Below are positions 1 through 8,456 of a stretch of DNA of 54,667 nt, in pieces; position 1 is the first letter of the stretch; every line of letters begins with the position of its first letter. Position numbers and translations under genes: made by a program. The notes under the pieces were generated by a model. It ran no database searches and was not told the DNA's origin. It saw only the letters and a program-made list of their open reading frames with translations. Origin of the DNA: an uncultured Lachnospiraceae bacterium (GTDB lineage Bacteria > Bacillota > Clostridia > Lachnospirales > Lachnospiraceae); contig CAKRAK010000021.1 of assembly GCA_934294885.1 (NCBI GenBank), positions 1 to 54,667 on the forward strand. The letters are read 5' to 3'.

Positions 1-35
1 AGATAACTAAATATTATCCATCACTCCCCCCAAAG

Positions 36-956
36 TCATATCTGGAAATTACGCCGTGGATGTTTATTGGTCAGGATATCTTTCTGCTTTGACATTGCTA
101 CATGTGTGTAGATTTCTGTGACATTGATAGAACTGTGACCGAGCATTTCCTGAATGTATCGGATATCAACATCTGCTTCTAAGAGGCTGGTTGCAAATGT
201 GTGACGGAACATATGAGGTGTAATATGAAGTTCGATGGATGCCAGAGAGGTATATTTATTTATCATTCGTCGGACTGCCTGATCGGAAACGGTGGTTCCG
301 TTTTGATTTACAAAGAAATGTACGTTTTCATTTCTCATAGATGAAAATGTAATATCATATTCTCTTAGGATATGTGCCACGTCATTATTTCCAATCTGAA
401 CTTTTCTTTGCTTGTACCCCTTTCCGTGAATCAGGATTGTTCCGTCATATAGATTTACATCATTTACTTTTAGGGAACACAGTTCTGAAATTCGAATACC
501 GGTAGCGAAGAGAAGTTCAATAATTGCTGTATCTCGTAATGCGTTTGTTTTTTGATATTCTGTGTTTGCCTTTTTTCGGTGATCATATACGGTGAAAAGT
601 AATGTTTCCATAGTATGTAGGGGGATGTTTTTTGGCAGGATAACAGGTTCTCGAAATTTTATTTGTAATTTATCAAAGGGATTACTGTCGATAATATCCC
701 GGTATTGAAAATAGTGAAAGAGAGCTTTAATTGATGCAATTTTTCTTTTCACTGTTTTTGGTTTGTATTTTTGATGCAGTTGATAAATATAAGCTTCTAA
801 TTGTGTGGGGGTAATTTTCTCAATCATATCAAGGTTACAATCTTTTAAAAATTGTTGTAAGTCGATGCGATATGCCTTTATTGTTTTAGAATCAAGCCGC
901 TTTTGATACTGACAATAATTAAGATAGTTTTCAATGTTATGCTGTGATTTGCTCAT
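36..956 (-). CDS. Tyrosine recombinase (XerC/XerD family)
   Basis: A 306-residue site-specific recombinase that would cut and rejoin DNA through a tyrosine-DNA covalent intermediate. The N-terminal SAM-like core-binding domain covers about residues 5-90 and the catalytic domain about 110-295. All catalytic residues are visible: R155 in ATGIR, K179 in HGKG, H248 and R251 in HMFRH, H274 in LGHSS and nucleophile Y283 in IYTHV. The length fits XerC/XerD rather than a large phage integrase. The start is preceded on the minus strand by a GAAGGAG-type ribosome binding site. No neighbouring phage gene or att repeat was seen, so it may be a chromosomal dimer-resolution enzyme or a stand-alone paralogue. 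The sequence alone does not separate XerC from XerD. Confidence 0.9.
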   Translation of the reverse strand: MSKSQHNIENYLNYCQYQKRLDSKTIKAYRIDLQQFLKDCNLDMIEKITPTQLEAYIYQLHQKYKPKTVKRKIASIKALFHYFQYRDIIDSNPFDKLQIKFREPVILPKNIPLHTMETLLFTVYDHRKKANTEYQKTNALRDTAIIELLFATGIRISELCSLKVNDVNLYDGTILIHGKGYKQRKVQIGNNDVAHILREYDITFSSMRNENVHFFVNQNGTTVSDQAVRRMINKYTSLASIELHITPHMFRHTFATSLLEADVDIRYIQEMLGHSSINVTEIYTHVAMSKQKDILTNKHPRRNFQI

Positions 957-1162
957 AAAATTTTCTCCTTCGTATCTTTTGTTGTATACAATAACCTATG
1001 TCTTTTTTGACCTCAATTCAACCGTTTTTTTATCAAAATTAAACCAGTTTACCGTTATGATTTTTTTGCGGCATATATAAAGTAACTGTACAAAGAAATG
1101 TTATAGAACGTAACGAATAGATATGGAGATGTCATTATATATAATTTTGGGAGGAGATTCGT

Positions 1163-1450
1163 ATGTTGGCAGAAAAAAATGAAGCCATAGATGAATGTAT
1201 CTATACCATGGCAAAGCTAAGTGAAGATGATAAGATTAGAATGCAGTGTGATGCAAGAAATGATTCCGCTGCAATTGAAAAAGGTGTGTATAAGAGAGGA
1301 CTTAAACAAGGACGTACCGAAGGAGCCGAACAACAATTGGTTCAAATTTGTTCCACTCTAAAGAAGAAAATGACCACCGCTGAGATTGCAGATATGTTAG
1401 AAGAAGAGGAAGATTATATTAAAGAACTGATTGCCAAATATAATTTGTAA
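1163..1450 (+). pseudogene. C-terminal remnant of an Rpn/PD-(D/E)XK nuclease-family transposase-like protein
   Basis: A 95-residue frame with a good ribosome binding site (GGGAGGAGA) before its ATG. The sequence (EKNEAIDECIYTMAKLS, then MQCDAR, then a KRGLKQGRTEG stretch and a short helical tail) resembles only the C-terminal third of the large Rpn-type recombination-promoting nuclease proteins of gut Firmicutes, which usually have about 250-320 residues. The N-terminal nuclease core with its D/E-X-K residues is absent, and the upstream 200 bases do not encode it in any frame. It is therefore probably a decayed or deleted copy. The intact ribosome binding site and clean terminator leave room for a translated mini-protein. 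Confidence 0.55.
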
Positions 1451-1470
1451 AATATCTTATGTATAAGTGA

Positions 1471-1500
1471 AGGGGATGTCGTTTGCCGACATCCCCTTTT
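1471..1500 (+). terminator. Rho-independent terminator
   Basis: A perfect 11-bp stem (1471-1481 with 1487-1497) with a 5-base loop, followed by a short T run. It lies 20 bases after the Rpn remnant and ahead of the convergent C39-like gene. Confidence 0.85.
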
Positions 1501-1536
1501 ATCTGTAAACTATATCAAATAATTGCGATAGCTGTA

Positions 1537-2706
1537 TTATTCGGTTGCATCTCCGCTATCGGAAGAACCGGAATCTGCTCCGTTGTCTGAACCTGTATCA
1601 GCACCACTGTCGCTTCCGGTATCGGAAGTATCATCATTTGCCGTGCTTGTTACAGAAGGATCAACAGGATCACCGCCATCCTCCATTATCCACATCTTTG
1701 CAATCTGTGAAGATAATCTTGGGAAATCCCAGCCTACATTGCTTCGGGCTTCACTCATTGGATCATTGATTAAGAATAAGCCATCTTTATATCCTTTGAT
1801 CACAATGTAAGAAGAAGATTTTGTAAAGTCTCCGGAATTAACTGCACAGATAATTACTTTTCCTTCCTCCAAAGCGGAAACCATGGCATCCTTATCTATC
1901 GCAAATTCGGTGGATTTAATACCCAGATTTGCGGCGCCATCTGTAAATAATACATCGGCAGTTCCGCCATCTTCTGTCAGGTATCCGTTATTCATTGCCA
2001 TATCACCGATTTTAATTGGATTTTGTGAACCGTCCTGCTTGATATAGGTATATGCCATTGCAAGGCAGGTAGGACCGGCGCCTCGGATTGCAATAACACT
2101 GTCACCGTAATCTGCATAGCCCCATTGCTCATCAAACTGTAAGTATAACGGAACCTCATCTACAGGTGCGGTTAAAGTAAAGTTTCCTTCAAATACAATG
2201 CTGATCTTTGCAATATAATCAATTACAAAACGCTTCATCTCAGGTATAACTGCAACATAGCGTAGCAAATCATCTGAGAATACTGCCGCATTATCATAGA
2301 TATCTTTGTACTCACTATCCGAATCAGCATATCCCTGTATAATTGCAAGGGCATCTTCTCTTGTTGCCGGTAAATCCTTCGCAAGAATCGAATCATCTAT
2401 TGTTGCGGATATTTCTGCTTCTGTTGGGGCCTCCGTTGTAGTTTCCGTTTCCTTATCCTTGCTTTTGCTTCGGCTGCCGGCAATACCGGAAATAATCTTA
2501 ACGATTCCAACAATCACCAGAATAACAATAATCAATAAAATGGAGCAGCGAATGATTGCCTGCTGACGTCTTTTTTTCAATCGAAGCTCTCTGGCCTCCA
2601 TGCGACGTCTTTTCGCATTTGCTTTTCTGCGGCGTTCCTGCTCTAACTCCTCAGGAGTAAGTTCTTCTAAATCATCTAAATCATCTAAGTCATCAAATCC
2701 ATCCAT
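1537..2706 (-). CDS. Membrane-anchored C39-like protein, probable pseudo-peptidase
   Basis: 389 residues. An acidic Asp/Leu-rich start (residues 3-15) leads into a very basic stretch (25-50), then one membrane helix (about 51-75), which suggests a cytoplasmic N terminus. The Thr/Glu linker, a spacer region (about 105-180) and a C39_2-type papain-like fold (about 185-341) would then lie outside. A Ser/Asp/Gly-rich tail follows (about 350-389). The fold shows the family's GPTCLAMA helix and a final IND motif. The usual catalytic Cys (GCGPT) is Ala210 and the usual catalytic His (GHY) is Ser299, so protease activity is unlikely. It may bind peptides or cell-wall partners instead. It is transcribed alone, divergent from the coiled-coil gene at 2969. 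The family call is sound; the function is open. Confidence 0.75.
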   Translation of the reverse strand: MDGFDDLDDLDDLEELTPEELEQERRRKANAKRRRMEARELRLKKRRQQAIIRCSILLIIVILVIVGIVKIISGIAGSRSKSKDKETETTTEAPTEAEISATIDDSILAKDLPATREDALAIIQGYADSDSEYKDIYDNAAVFSDDLLRYVAVIPEMKRFVIDYIAKISIVFEGNFTLTAPVDEVPLYLQFDEQWGYADYGDSVIAIRGAGPTCLAMAYTYIKQDGSQNPIKIGDMAMNNGYLTEDGGTADVLFTDGAANLGIKSTEFAIDKDAMVSALEEGKVIICAVNSGDFTKSSSYIVIKGYKDGLFLINDPMSEARSNVGWDFPRLSSQIAKMWIMEDGGDPVDPSVTSTANDDTSDTGSDSGADTGSDNGADSGSSDSGDATE

Positions 2707-2875
2707 AGGGTAACCATCCTTTCCTGATAGTTGTATGGAAAACAGAATGTAACAAGGTTATCATTATCTGAACCCATACTTTGCGACATTATAACATAAA
2801 ACAGTGGACAAAGAAATGTTTTTCATAAAATCTTCAATATTTTTCTGCATAGATTAAATAAATGTTACAAAAAAA

Positions 2876-2904
2876 TTGAATAAGTGTAAAAACTTTGTTA
2901 TAAT
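2876..2904 (+). promoter_or_regulatory. Sigma-A-type promoter for the coiled-coil gene
   Basis: TTGAAT (2876-2881), a 17-base spacer, then TATAAT (2899-2904) with an extended TGT just before the -10. It lies about 65 bases upstream of the GTG start at 2969. Confidence 0.7.
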
Positions 2905-2968
2905 CAATGCAATTATGGGGTTTTTACAGAACTGAAATGAAATTATCATCTGGCAGGAGGGTGAAAAG

Positions 2969-4687
2969 GTGGAAAATATTAAAGATAAAAGCAGAAGTAA
3001 AGAATTAATTCAGAATATGCAGAATCTATTAGATGGAGCTTCTTCCGTTCCATTAAGTCAGGGAAAGGTTTCCATATACAAGGATGAGATGCAAACCTTA
3101 TTAACTGAGCTTGCAACACAGATGGATATTGAATTAAAGACATATTATGAAGTAAATGACAGACGTGGAAAGATTATAAGCGAGGCAAAAAAAGAGGCTG
3201 AGAAGATTATATTAGAGGCAGAGCAGACTGCCAGCCGTGTGCGTGTCAGTAAAAGTGCAACCGGTGTATCACCATTGGATGTATCAAGACTAAATCAGGA
3301 GGAGTTAGATTCTCTTAGCAATGCCAATGAAATTTACGGAGCCTCTCTTATATATACAGATGAGATGCTGACAGAGGTTGGCGAGATGATAGAGACTGCT
3401 TACCATAATATCCGCAGTGATTATGAGATCGTAATGCAGGTTATGGAAGAGAAGATGAATACCATCCAGAGTAATAGAAATGAGCTCATGAGTAGCCTGC
3501 AGGAAATGGATGGGGCAGAAAGAAGCCAGCAGATATTGGAGATTGGACAGTTGTTATCCAGTGAATTATATCGTTCCCGTATGAAGGAGAAGATGAATTC
3601 AGATGAATACGAGGATGGAAGTGTCCAGTTAAGTCTGGAGCTGGTAGAGGAACAGGAAGAAAAAGCCAGACAGGCACAGGAAAAGGCGGATCGGGCACAG
3701 GCAGCTCTTGCACAGATGACTGCAGAGCGTGATGCATTAAGACAGACGGTTCAGATGATGAAAAATGAAGGTATGGCTGCCACCGTGAAGGATGTAAAGG
3801 GTGGTAACAGTCCCTTTGCCACAACCTTTGAGAATCGAAGAGAACCGGTCTTTGTACAAATGCAGCCGGCTACACCACAACGAGTAGTATCGCCCCAGGC
3901 AGCGACAGTAACACCGCAGGCAACAGTTTCGCCCCAGGCAACAGTAGTAACACCCCAAGCAGCGGTATCGCCCCAGGCAGCGACAGTAACACCCCAGGCA
4001 GCGACAGTAACACCCCAAACAACGGTAGTATCGCCACAAGCAGCAGCTTCCTCTCAACCGGCAGTTCCAACACAGCCGGAAGAAAATGAGGATTATGAGG
4101 TTGTCTATGTAAGTGAGGATGAGCTTGAAGACGGAGAAGAGTACGAAGTTGAATATGTAGATGATGATGAATATGAAGAAATCATGAGCAAGATGGGGAA
4201 GAGGCCGGAACCTGTGGGGGAAAGTAATCCCGGAGAAACGATAGACGCAGAATCTGTGGGAGAAAGTAATCCTGAAAAAATGGCAGAATCAGAAGCTGCA
4301 GGGGGAAGTATTTCCAAAGAAAATGCAGAAGCTATCCCGGAAGGACCTTCTGACTCGGAGGATGAAATGGATATTCCGTTGATTCCAAGATTTAAGAAGG
4401 CAGAAAAAATAGGAACCATTTCTTCTGAACAGATGGATTCTATTAAGAATGGGGTTGTAAAACCGTCTGTTCCTGTTGACAAGGGTCTTATTGGAAGAGC
4501 AGTTAAGGAAAAAGAAAAAACACAGTTGGAAAACACCATTCAGGTGGATTCCGGTGAGCCTGTTAAGAAGACAGCATCTAAGAAAAAGCATAAAAAGGAT
4601 CCGGATATAAAGACGGATAGCGAAGGTAATGAGTATGTACAGGCTACCATGAAATTTGATGAGGATTTTGAAATTACGGAATTTTAG
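2969..4687 (+). CDS. Coiled-coil protein with SPQA/TPQA repeats (ATPase subunit H-like/DivIVA-like)
   Basis: 572 residues, GTG start set by AGGAGG eight bases upstream. Residues about 10-90 resemble the clostridial proteins often labelled V-type ATPase subunit H-like: a short N-terminal helix, an LSQGKVSIYKDE segment, then an EAKKEAEKII coiled coil. A second coiled coil spans about 215-260. Residues about 300-370 are a low-complexity Pro/Gln/Ala tract with eight to nine SPQA or TPQA units, followed by acidic stretches and a Lys-rich patch near the C terminus. No signal peptide or membrane segment is seen, so it is probably cytoplasmic, possibly scaffolding at the envelope or division site. 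It has its own promoter and is followed 23 bases later by a thioesterase gene. The exact role is unknown to me. Confidence 0.6.
   Translation: MENIKDKSRSKELIQNMQNLLDGASSVPLSQGKVSIYKDEMQTLLTELATQMDIELKTYYEVNDRRGKIISEAKKEAEKIILEAEQTASRVRVSKSATGVSPLDVSRLNQEELDSLSNANEIYGASLIYTDEMLTEVGEMIETAYHNIRSDYEIVMQVMEEKMNTIQSNRNELMSSLQEMDGAERSQQILEIGQLLSSELYRSRMKEKMNSDEYEDGSVQLSLELVEEQEEKARQAQEKADRAQAALAQMTAERDALRQTVQMMKNEGMAATVKDVKGGNSPFATTFENRREPVFVQMQPATPQRVVSPQAATVTPQATVSPQATVVTPQAAVSPQAATVTPQAATVTPQTTVVSPQAAASSQPAVPTQPEENEDYEVVYVSEDELEDGEEYEVEYVDDDEYEEIMSKMGKRPEPVGESNPGETIDAESVGESNPEKMAESEAAGGSISKENAEAIPEGPSDSEDEMDIPLIPRFKKAEKIGTISSEQMDSIKNGVVKPSVPVDKGLIGRAVKEKEKTQLENTIQVDSGEPVKKTASKKKHKKDPDIKTDSEGNEYVQATMKFDEDFEITEF
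3877..4060 (+). repeat. Degenerate tandem repeat encoding SPQA/TPQA units
   Basis: Short GC-richer repeat units built around CCCCAGGCAGCGACAGTAAC recur in frame within the coding sequence, giving alternating Ser-Pro-Gln-Ala and Thr-Pro-Gln-Ala. Unit lengths are multiples of three, so copy-number change by slippage would keep the frame. Confidence 0.75.
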
Positions 4688-4710
4688 AGAATGAGGAGGG
4701 TGCAGGCAGA

Positions 4711-5145
4711 ATGCAGATAGAACCCTTTAAAAGAAAAATTAATTATTACGAGACGGACAAGATGCAGGTAGTTCATCATTCTAACTATATCAGATTCTTA
4801 GAAGAATGCAGAATGGATTTTATGGAAAAGATAGGGTTGGACTACTCCGGTATGGAAAAGTCCGGGATTATGATTCCTGTTCTGTCAGTATCCTGTAACT
4901 ATAAAACTCCGGTAAGGTTTGGAGATACGATTTGTATTATTCCGAAGATAGAAAGCTTTCACGGAGTAAAGTTTTCTGTCAGCTATAAGATTTGTTCGGA
5001 GGATTATAAGGTTTTGCACAATGAAGCTTATTCTGAACATTGCTTTGTTGATTTTGATTTCAAACCGGTTCGGTTAAAGAAGGAATTTCCTGATATTTAT
5101 GAAAAGATGAATGCTCTTGTGGGAGTGGATTTCGTCAAGCTGTAG
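4711..5145 (+). CDS. Acyl-CoA thioesterase, YbgC/4-hydroxybenzoyl-CoA thioesterase family
   Basis: A 144-residue hot-dog-fold protein that would hydrolyse an acyl-CoA or acyl-thioester in the cytoplasm. The family motif is clear near the N terminus: NYYETDKMQVVHHSNYIRFLE, in which Asp16 is the expected catalytic acid and His23-Ser-Asn-Tyr matches the HANY helix start. The rest (PVLSVSCNYKTPVRFGD, then the SVSYKI strand) fits the family, and the length is typical. The ribosome binding site AGGAGGG lies 10 bases before the ATG. It probably shares a transcript with the coiled-coil gene and ends at a strong terminator. The substrate cannot be read from the sequence. Confidence 0.85.
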   Translation: MQIEPFKRKINYYETDKMQVVHHSNYIRFLEECRMDFMEKIGLDYSGMEKSGIMIPVLSVSCNYKTPVRFGDTICIIPKIESFHGVKFSVSYKICSEDYKVLHNEAYSEHCFVDFDFKPVRLKKEFPDIYEKMNALVGVDFVKL

Positions 5146-5150
5146 ATAAA

Positions 5151-5188
5151 AACAGGGTTCGACGCCAATGGTGTCGGACCCTGTTTTG
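5151..5188. terminator. Bidirectional terminator
   Basis: A 16-bp stem (5151-5166 with 5170-5185, two G-T pairs), an A-rich left flank and a T run on the right. It sits between the convergent thioesterase and BMP lipoprotein genes and could serve both. Confidence 0.85.
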
Positions 5189-5219
5189 CTGCTGTAAAAT
5201 ATCTTTTACAGAAAATGAT

Positions 5220-6521
5220 TTAATTTTGCTCGGTATCACTTTGTTCTGTATCACCTTGCTCCTCTGCTTCATCGGTGTCTGCACTTAACGGTTCTGTACC
5301 GTCGGTAATACTGCCGTCTTCCTGAAGAACAGATACATTTTGGAAATACCAGTTAATTCCACCGGTAATGGTTGCATCATCTAATGTAGAACCTTCCTTG
5401 CCGACGGTATCTCCGGTATTGGTTTTTATAATGCCATCAAAAACATTGAAGGCTCCGCTCAGGATTTTGTCTTTTGCATCCTGAATGGCTGCAATGGTAT
5501 CTTCGTCGTTCAGCTTATCTGACAGACCTGTGATATCCACAAGTCCCTCCTTCATACCACCGTAGTAATTTGAACCATCGTAGCTTCCGTCAATAATGCT
5601 GGAAACCATGCTGGTATAGTATGCAGACCAGTTCCAGACAACACTGCAAAGTGTAGCATCCGGATTATTCAGACTCATGTCAGAGTTGTAACCAACACCC
5701 CATATATGGTTTTCTGCAGCAACCTTTTGCGGGAACTCTGTGTCACAATGCTGTGCCAGTACATCGCAACCGGCAGCAACCAGATCCCTGGCATATTGTT
5801 CTTCCTTTTCCATATCAAACCAGCTGTTTGTAACCTTAACGATAACCTGGGCATCCGGATTTACTGACTGAACACCCATTGCAAATGCATCAATACCACC
5901 TGTAACCTCGGAATTTGTAATATCCATAGCGGCTACATAACCAATCTTATTGGTCTGTGTTTTCTTTCCTGCCGCAATACCGGATAAGTAACGTGCCTGA
6001 TAGATTCTTCCAAAATAGTTTGTAAAGTTCTTGCCGTTAGAAAGATATCCGGTTCCATGAGCAAAGTAGATATCAGGATACTCCTCTGCCATCTCGGCAG
6101 TAGTTTCCATATAGCCCCAGCTTGTTGTAAATATAATGTTGCATCCCTCATCAATGCAATCCTGAATGGCCTTGCGGGTTGCAGCTTTGTCTGTATCCGA
6201 GACGTTATTTTTTCTGATAATTTGATCATCAGTAAGCCCCAGATTATCCTGCATGCCCTGAATACCCAGATCATGTGTGTAAGTGTAACCGCTTCCGTCT
6301 GCGGGATCCGTCAAATGAATCACACCAACCTTGATATCCTCTTTTGGAATTCCTTTTGTTTCTGCATGTTCATTGCCACTGTCAGAGGATACTTCATATC
6401 CGTCATTTGTTGCAACATCATCATAGGTTTTACTGCCGCAGCCGGTAAGACATCCACAGCCTAAGATAATTGCAAATGCCATCGCAAAAATGTTTTTAAA
6501 ATGTTTTTTCCCCATACGCAT
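5220..6521 (-). CDS. BMP-family ABC transporter substrate-binding lipoprotein
   Basis: 433 residues. The N terminus is a lipoprotein signal peptide with lipobox LTGC (Cys28), so the mature protein is tethered to the outer face of the membrane. The body matches the BmpA/Med family of basic membrane protein-like binding proteins, which often bind nucleosides: KVGVIHLTDPADGSGYTYTHDLG, then FTTSWGYMETTAEMAEEYPD, GYVAAM and WGVGYNSDM. The C terminus is Glu/Thr/Asp-rich. Two starts are possible: ATG at 6521, or ATG at 6515, which sits 9 bases after GGAAGG and is perhaps preferable. No permease or ATPase gene is adjacent. It is divergent from a chemoreceptor, so ligand sensing through that receptor is possible, but this is inference. 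Confidence 0.88.
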   Translation of the reverse strand: MRMGKKHFKNIFAMAFAIILGCGCLTGCGSKTYDDVATNDGYEVSSDSGNEHAETKGIPKEDIKVGVIHLTDPADGSGYTYTHDLGIQGMQDNLGLTDDQIIRKNNVSDTDKAATRKAIQDCIDEGCNIIFTTSWGYMETTAEMAEEYPDIYFAHGTGYLSNGKNFTNYFGRIYQARYLSGIAAGKKTQTNKIGYVAAMDITNSEVTGGIDAFAMGVQSVNPDAQVIVKVTNSWFDMEKEEQYARDLVAAGCDVLAQHCDTEFPQKVAAENHIWGVGYNSDMSLNNPDATLCSVVWNWSAYYTSMVSSIIDGSYDGSNYYGGMKEGLVDITGLSDKLNDEDTIAAIQDAKDKILSGAFNVFDGIIKTNTGDTVGKEGSTLDDATITGGINWYFQNVSVLQEDGSITDGTEPLSADTDEAEEQGDTEQSDTEQN

Positions 6522-6672
6522 TAGCCTTCCTTTGGTAAATTTTTAATATTTTACCATTAGAAAAAATAAATGTCAAAAATCTGTACAGATTTACAAATAT
6601 GTATTGCGTCCGCGTTAAAAAATTGTTAAAATTGACAAAAGTATAATTACAACAGAAAAGAGGACTTGCATT

Positions 6673-8364
6673 ATGAAGAAACGAATTTATGGACTGTCGC
6701 TAATGCCGATTTTTTTTATGGCAGTGGTTATTATGATTTTTACAATGACTGTAATCCGGTCTAATATTGTGAATGATACGGAAAATAATCTGAAAGGAAT
6801 TGCGGCCGCGGTATATTCTATGTATGAGCAGAATTCGGGAGACTATGTTCAGGCTGAGAACGGAGATGTGTGGAAGGGTGCGTATAATATTTCCAAATCC
6901 GAGCAGTTGTTGGATGACATTAAAGAAGCCTCCGGAGTAGATGTAACATTTTGTTATGGTGATAAAAGAATTGTTTCATCAGCCAAGGATTCGGATGGGA
7001 ACCAGATTATCGGTTCTTCCGTTGGGGAGAATATAACCAAGCAGGTTTTAAAAGGAGAACCTGTATTTTCTGAAGATGTTCTTGTAGGGGACACGGAATA
7101 TTTTGGTTATTATATGCCTGTTTTCCAAAATGGAACTAAGGATGCGGTTGGTATCATATTTGCCGGAATGCCGCTTTCAATCGGATTAAAGACATATCAG
7201 GCGATTTTTAAAGTATTAATTGCCATTAGTATTGTATTTTTTGTTTTGTACATTATAATCAGTACATTGGTTGCAAATGCGTTTTCCGATGCAATCAGTC
7301 AGGGTACTTCAGCAGTTAAGGCAGTTGCATCCGGAAGATTGATGTTAGAGATTGATCCGAAGTATCTTCATAGAAGTGATGAGATTGGTGAACTGTGTCG
7401 TAATGTAGACGGAATGAAGAATGAACTGCGATACATCATTGAGGATATTAATAATAATACAAAGGAATTGTTAAATTCCGCAAGTTCTCTGGATCATAAT
7501 GCAAAGACAACTTTATCAACTGTAGACAGTGTAGACCGGGCTGTTGGAGAAATTGCCGAAGGAGCAAGTGCTCAGGCAAGGGATGCAATGCATGCCACAG
7601 AGAATGTTGCCGTAATGGGTGATATGTTAGAGGCCACAGCAAAAGAAATCGGTCATTTGAATGAGAATGCAAGAAACATGGAGCATGCTGTTAAGCAGGC
7701 AACCGAATCCCTGAAAACTTTGGTTTCCGTGAACGCCAAGGTTATGGATGCCATGGATATGATTAATAATCAGACAACCCGTACCAATGATTCCTCACAA
7801 AAGATTAAGGAAGCAACAAACATTATCAGTAATATTTCCGAAGAGACAACCTTGCTTGCCCTGAATGCTTCGATTGAGGCTGCCAGAGCCGGTGAACAGG
7901 GAAGAGGATTTGCGGTTGTTGCCAATCAGATTCAGCATTTGGCGGAACAGTCCGGAAGTGCAACGGATACCATTGACCATATGGTAAATGAATTGTTGGC
8001 CGATTCGGATAAAGCGGTAGAGACCATGAGCAGCGTACAGGAGATTGTGCTTGCACAAAGTAAAGATTTAGAGAATACGATGGCTGTCGTTCAGGAGGTT
8101 ATTCGTGGAGTGAATGCATCTGCGAAGGCGATTACATTGATTGAACAGCAGAGTAACAAGCTGAATGAAGCAAAAGATGAGATTGTATCTGTTGTGGAAA
8201 GCTTATCTGCGGTGGCAGAGGAAAATGCAGCAAGTACAGAGGAGACTTCTGCGGCAACAGCAGAGGTTACAGACAGCTTTAACGAGGTTACAAATTCTGC
8301 ACAGTCATTAAAGGGCATTGCAGACAATATTGCAGAAACAGTTCGTACCTTCAAGCTGGACTAA
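6673..8364 (+). CDS. Methyl-accepting chemotaxis protein with single Cache sensor
   Basis: 563 residues. Membrane helix 1 spans about 7-28. An extracellular single-Cache domain follows at about 30-175, with the strand DVTFCYGDKRIVSS and the GYYMPVF...GIIFAGMP end typical of that fold. Membrane helix 2 lies at about 176-199, HAMP at about 200-255, then the long cytoplasmic signalling helices. The hairpin tip is intact (EETTLLALNASIEAARAGE then GRGFAVVA, about residues 390-420) and would contact CheA and CheW. The C terminus lacks a CheR-tethering pentapeptide. Its presence implies a chemotactic, probably motile cell. It is divergent from the BMP lipoprotein, which could hint at the ligand. Confidence 0.93.
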   Translation: MKKRIYGLSLMPIFFMAVVIMIFTMTVIRSNIVNDTENNLKGIAAAVYSMYEQNSGDYVQAENGDVWKGAYNISKSEQLLDDIKEASGVDVTFCYGDKRIVSSAKDSDGNQIIGSSVGENITKQVLKGEPVFSEDVLVGDTEYFGYYMPVFQNGTKDAVGIIFAGMPLSIGLKTYQAIFKVLIAISIVFFVLYIIISTLVANAFSDAISQGTSAVKAVASGRLMLEIDPKYLHRSDEIGELCRNVDGMKNELRYIIEDINNNTKELLNSASSLDHNAKTTLSTVDSVDRAVGEIAEGASAQARDAMHATENVAVMGDMLEATAKEIGHLNENARNMEHAVKQATESLKTLVSVNAKVMDAMDMINNQTTRTNDSSQKIKEATNIISNISEETTLLALNASIEAARAGEQGRGFAVVANQIQHLAEQSGSATDTIDHMVNELLADSDKAVETMSSVQEIVLAQSKDLENTMAVVQEVIRGVNASAKAITLIEQQSNKLNEAKDEIVSVVESLSAVAEENAASTEETSAATAEVTDSFNEVTNSAQSLKGIADNIAETVRTFKLD

Positions 8365-8400
8365 AATAGGATTATATTCTGATTACAAGTTAGATGTAAC

Positions 8401-8438
8401 AAATGATAGGCGCCGAGTAATTTGGCGCTTTTATCATT
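8401..8438 (+). terminator. Hairpin/probable terminator after the chemoreceptor
   Basis: GGCGCC and GGCGC pair across a 9-base loop and are followed by TTTT. Flanking AATGATA and TATCATT extend the pairing past a small bulge. It lies 40 bases after the chemoreceptor stop. Confidence 0.6.
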
Positions 8439-8456
8439 GTAGAGAGGATTTGAAGT

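Noticed and set aside
36..1450. Edge of an integrated element carrying its own integrase
   Set aside because: The recombinase is of Xer length. No direct repeats, tRNA end or phage/conjugation genes were seen nearby.
1545..2566. Plus-strand frames opposite the C39-like gene
   Set aside because: They are antisense shadows of the low-complexity ends of the real gene, with no start signals.
3877..4060. CRISPR-like array
   Set aside because: The regular units are short, contiguous and in frame within a coding sequence; there are no spacers of constant length.
3486..4591. Several long minus-strand frames opposite the coiled-coil gene
   Set aside because: They mirror the repeat-rich coding strand, lack ribosome binding sites and show no family resemblance.
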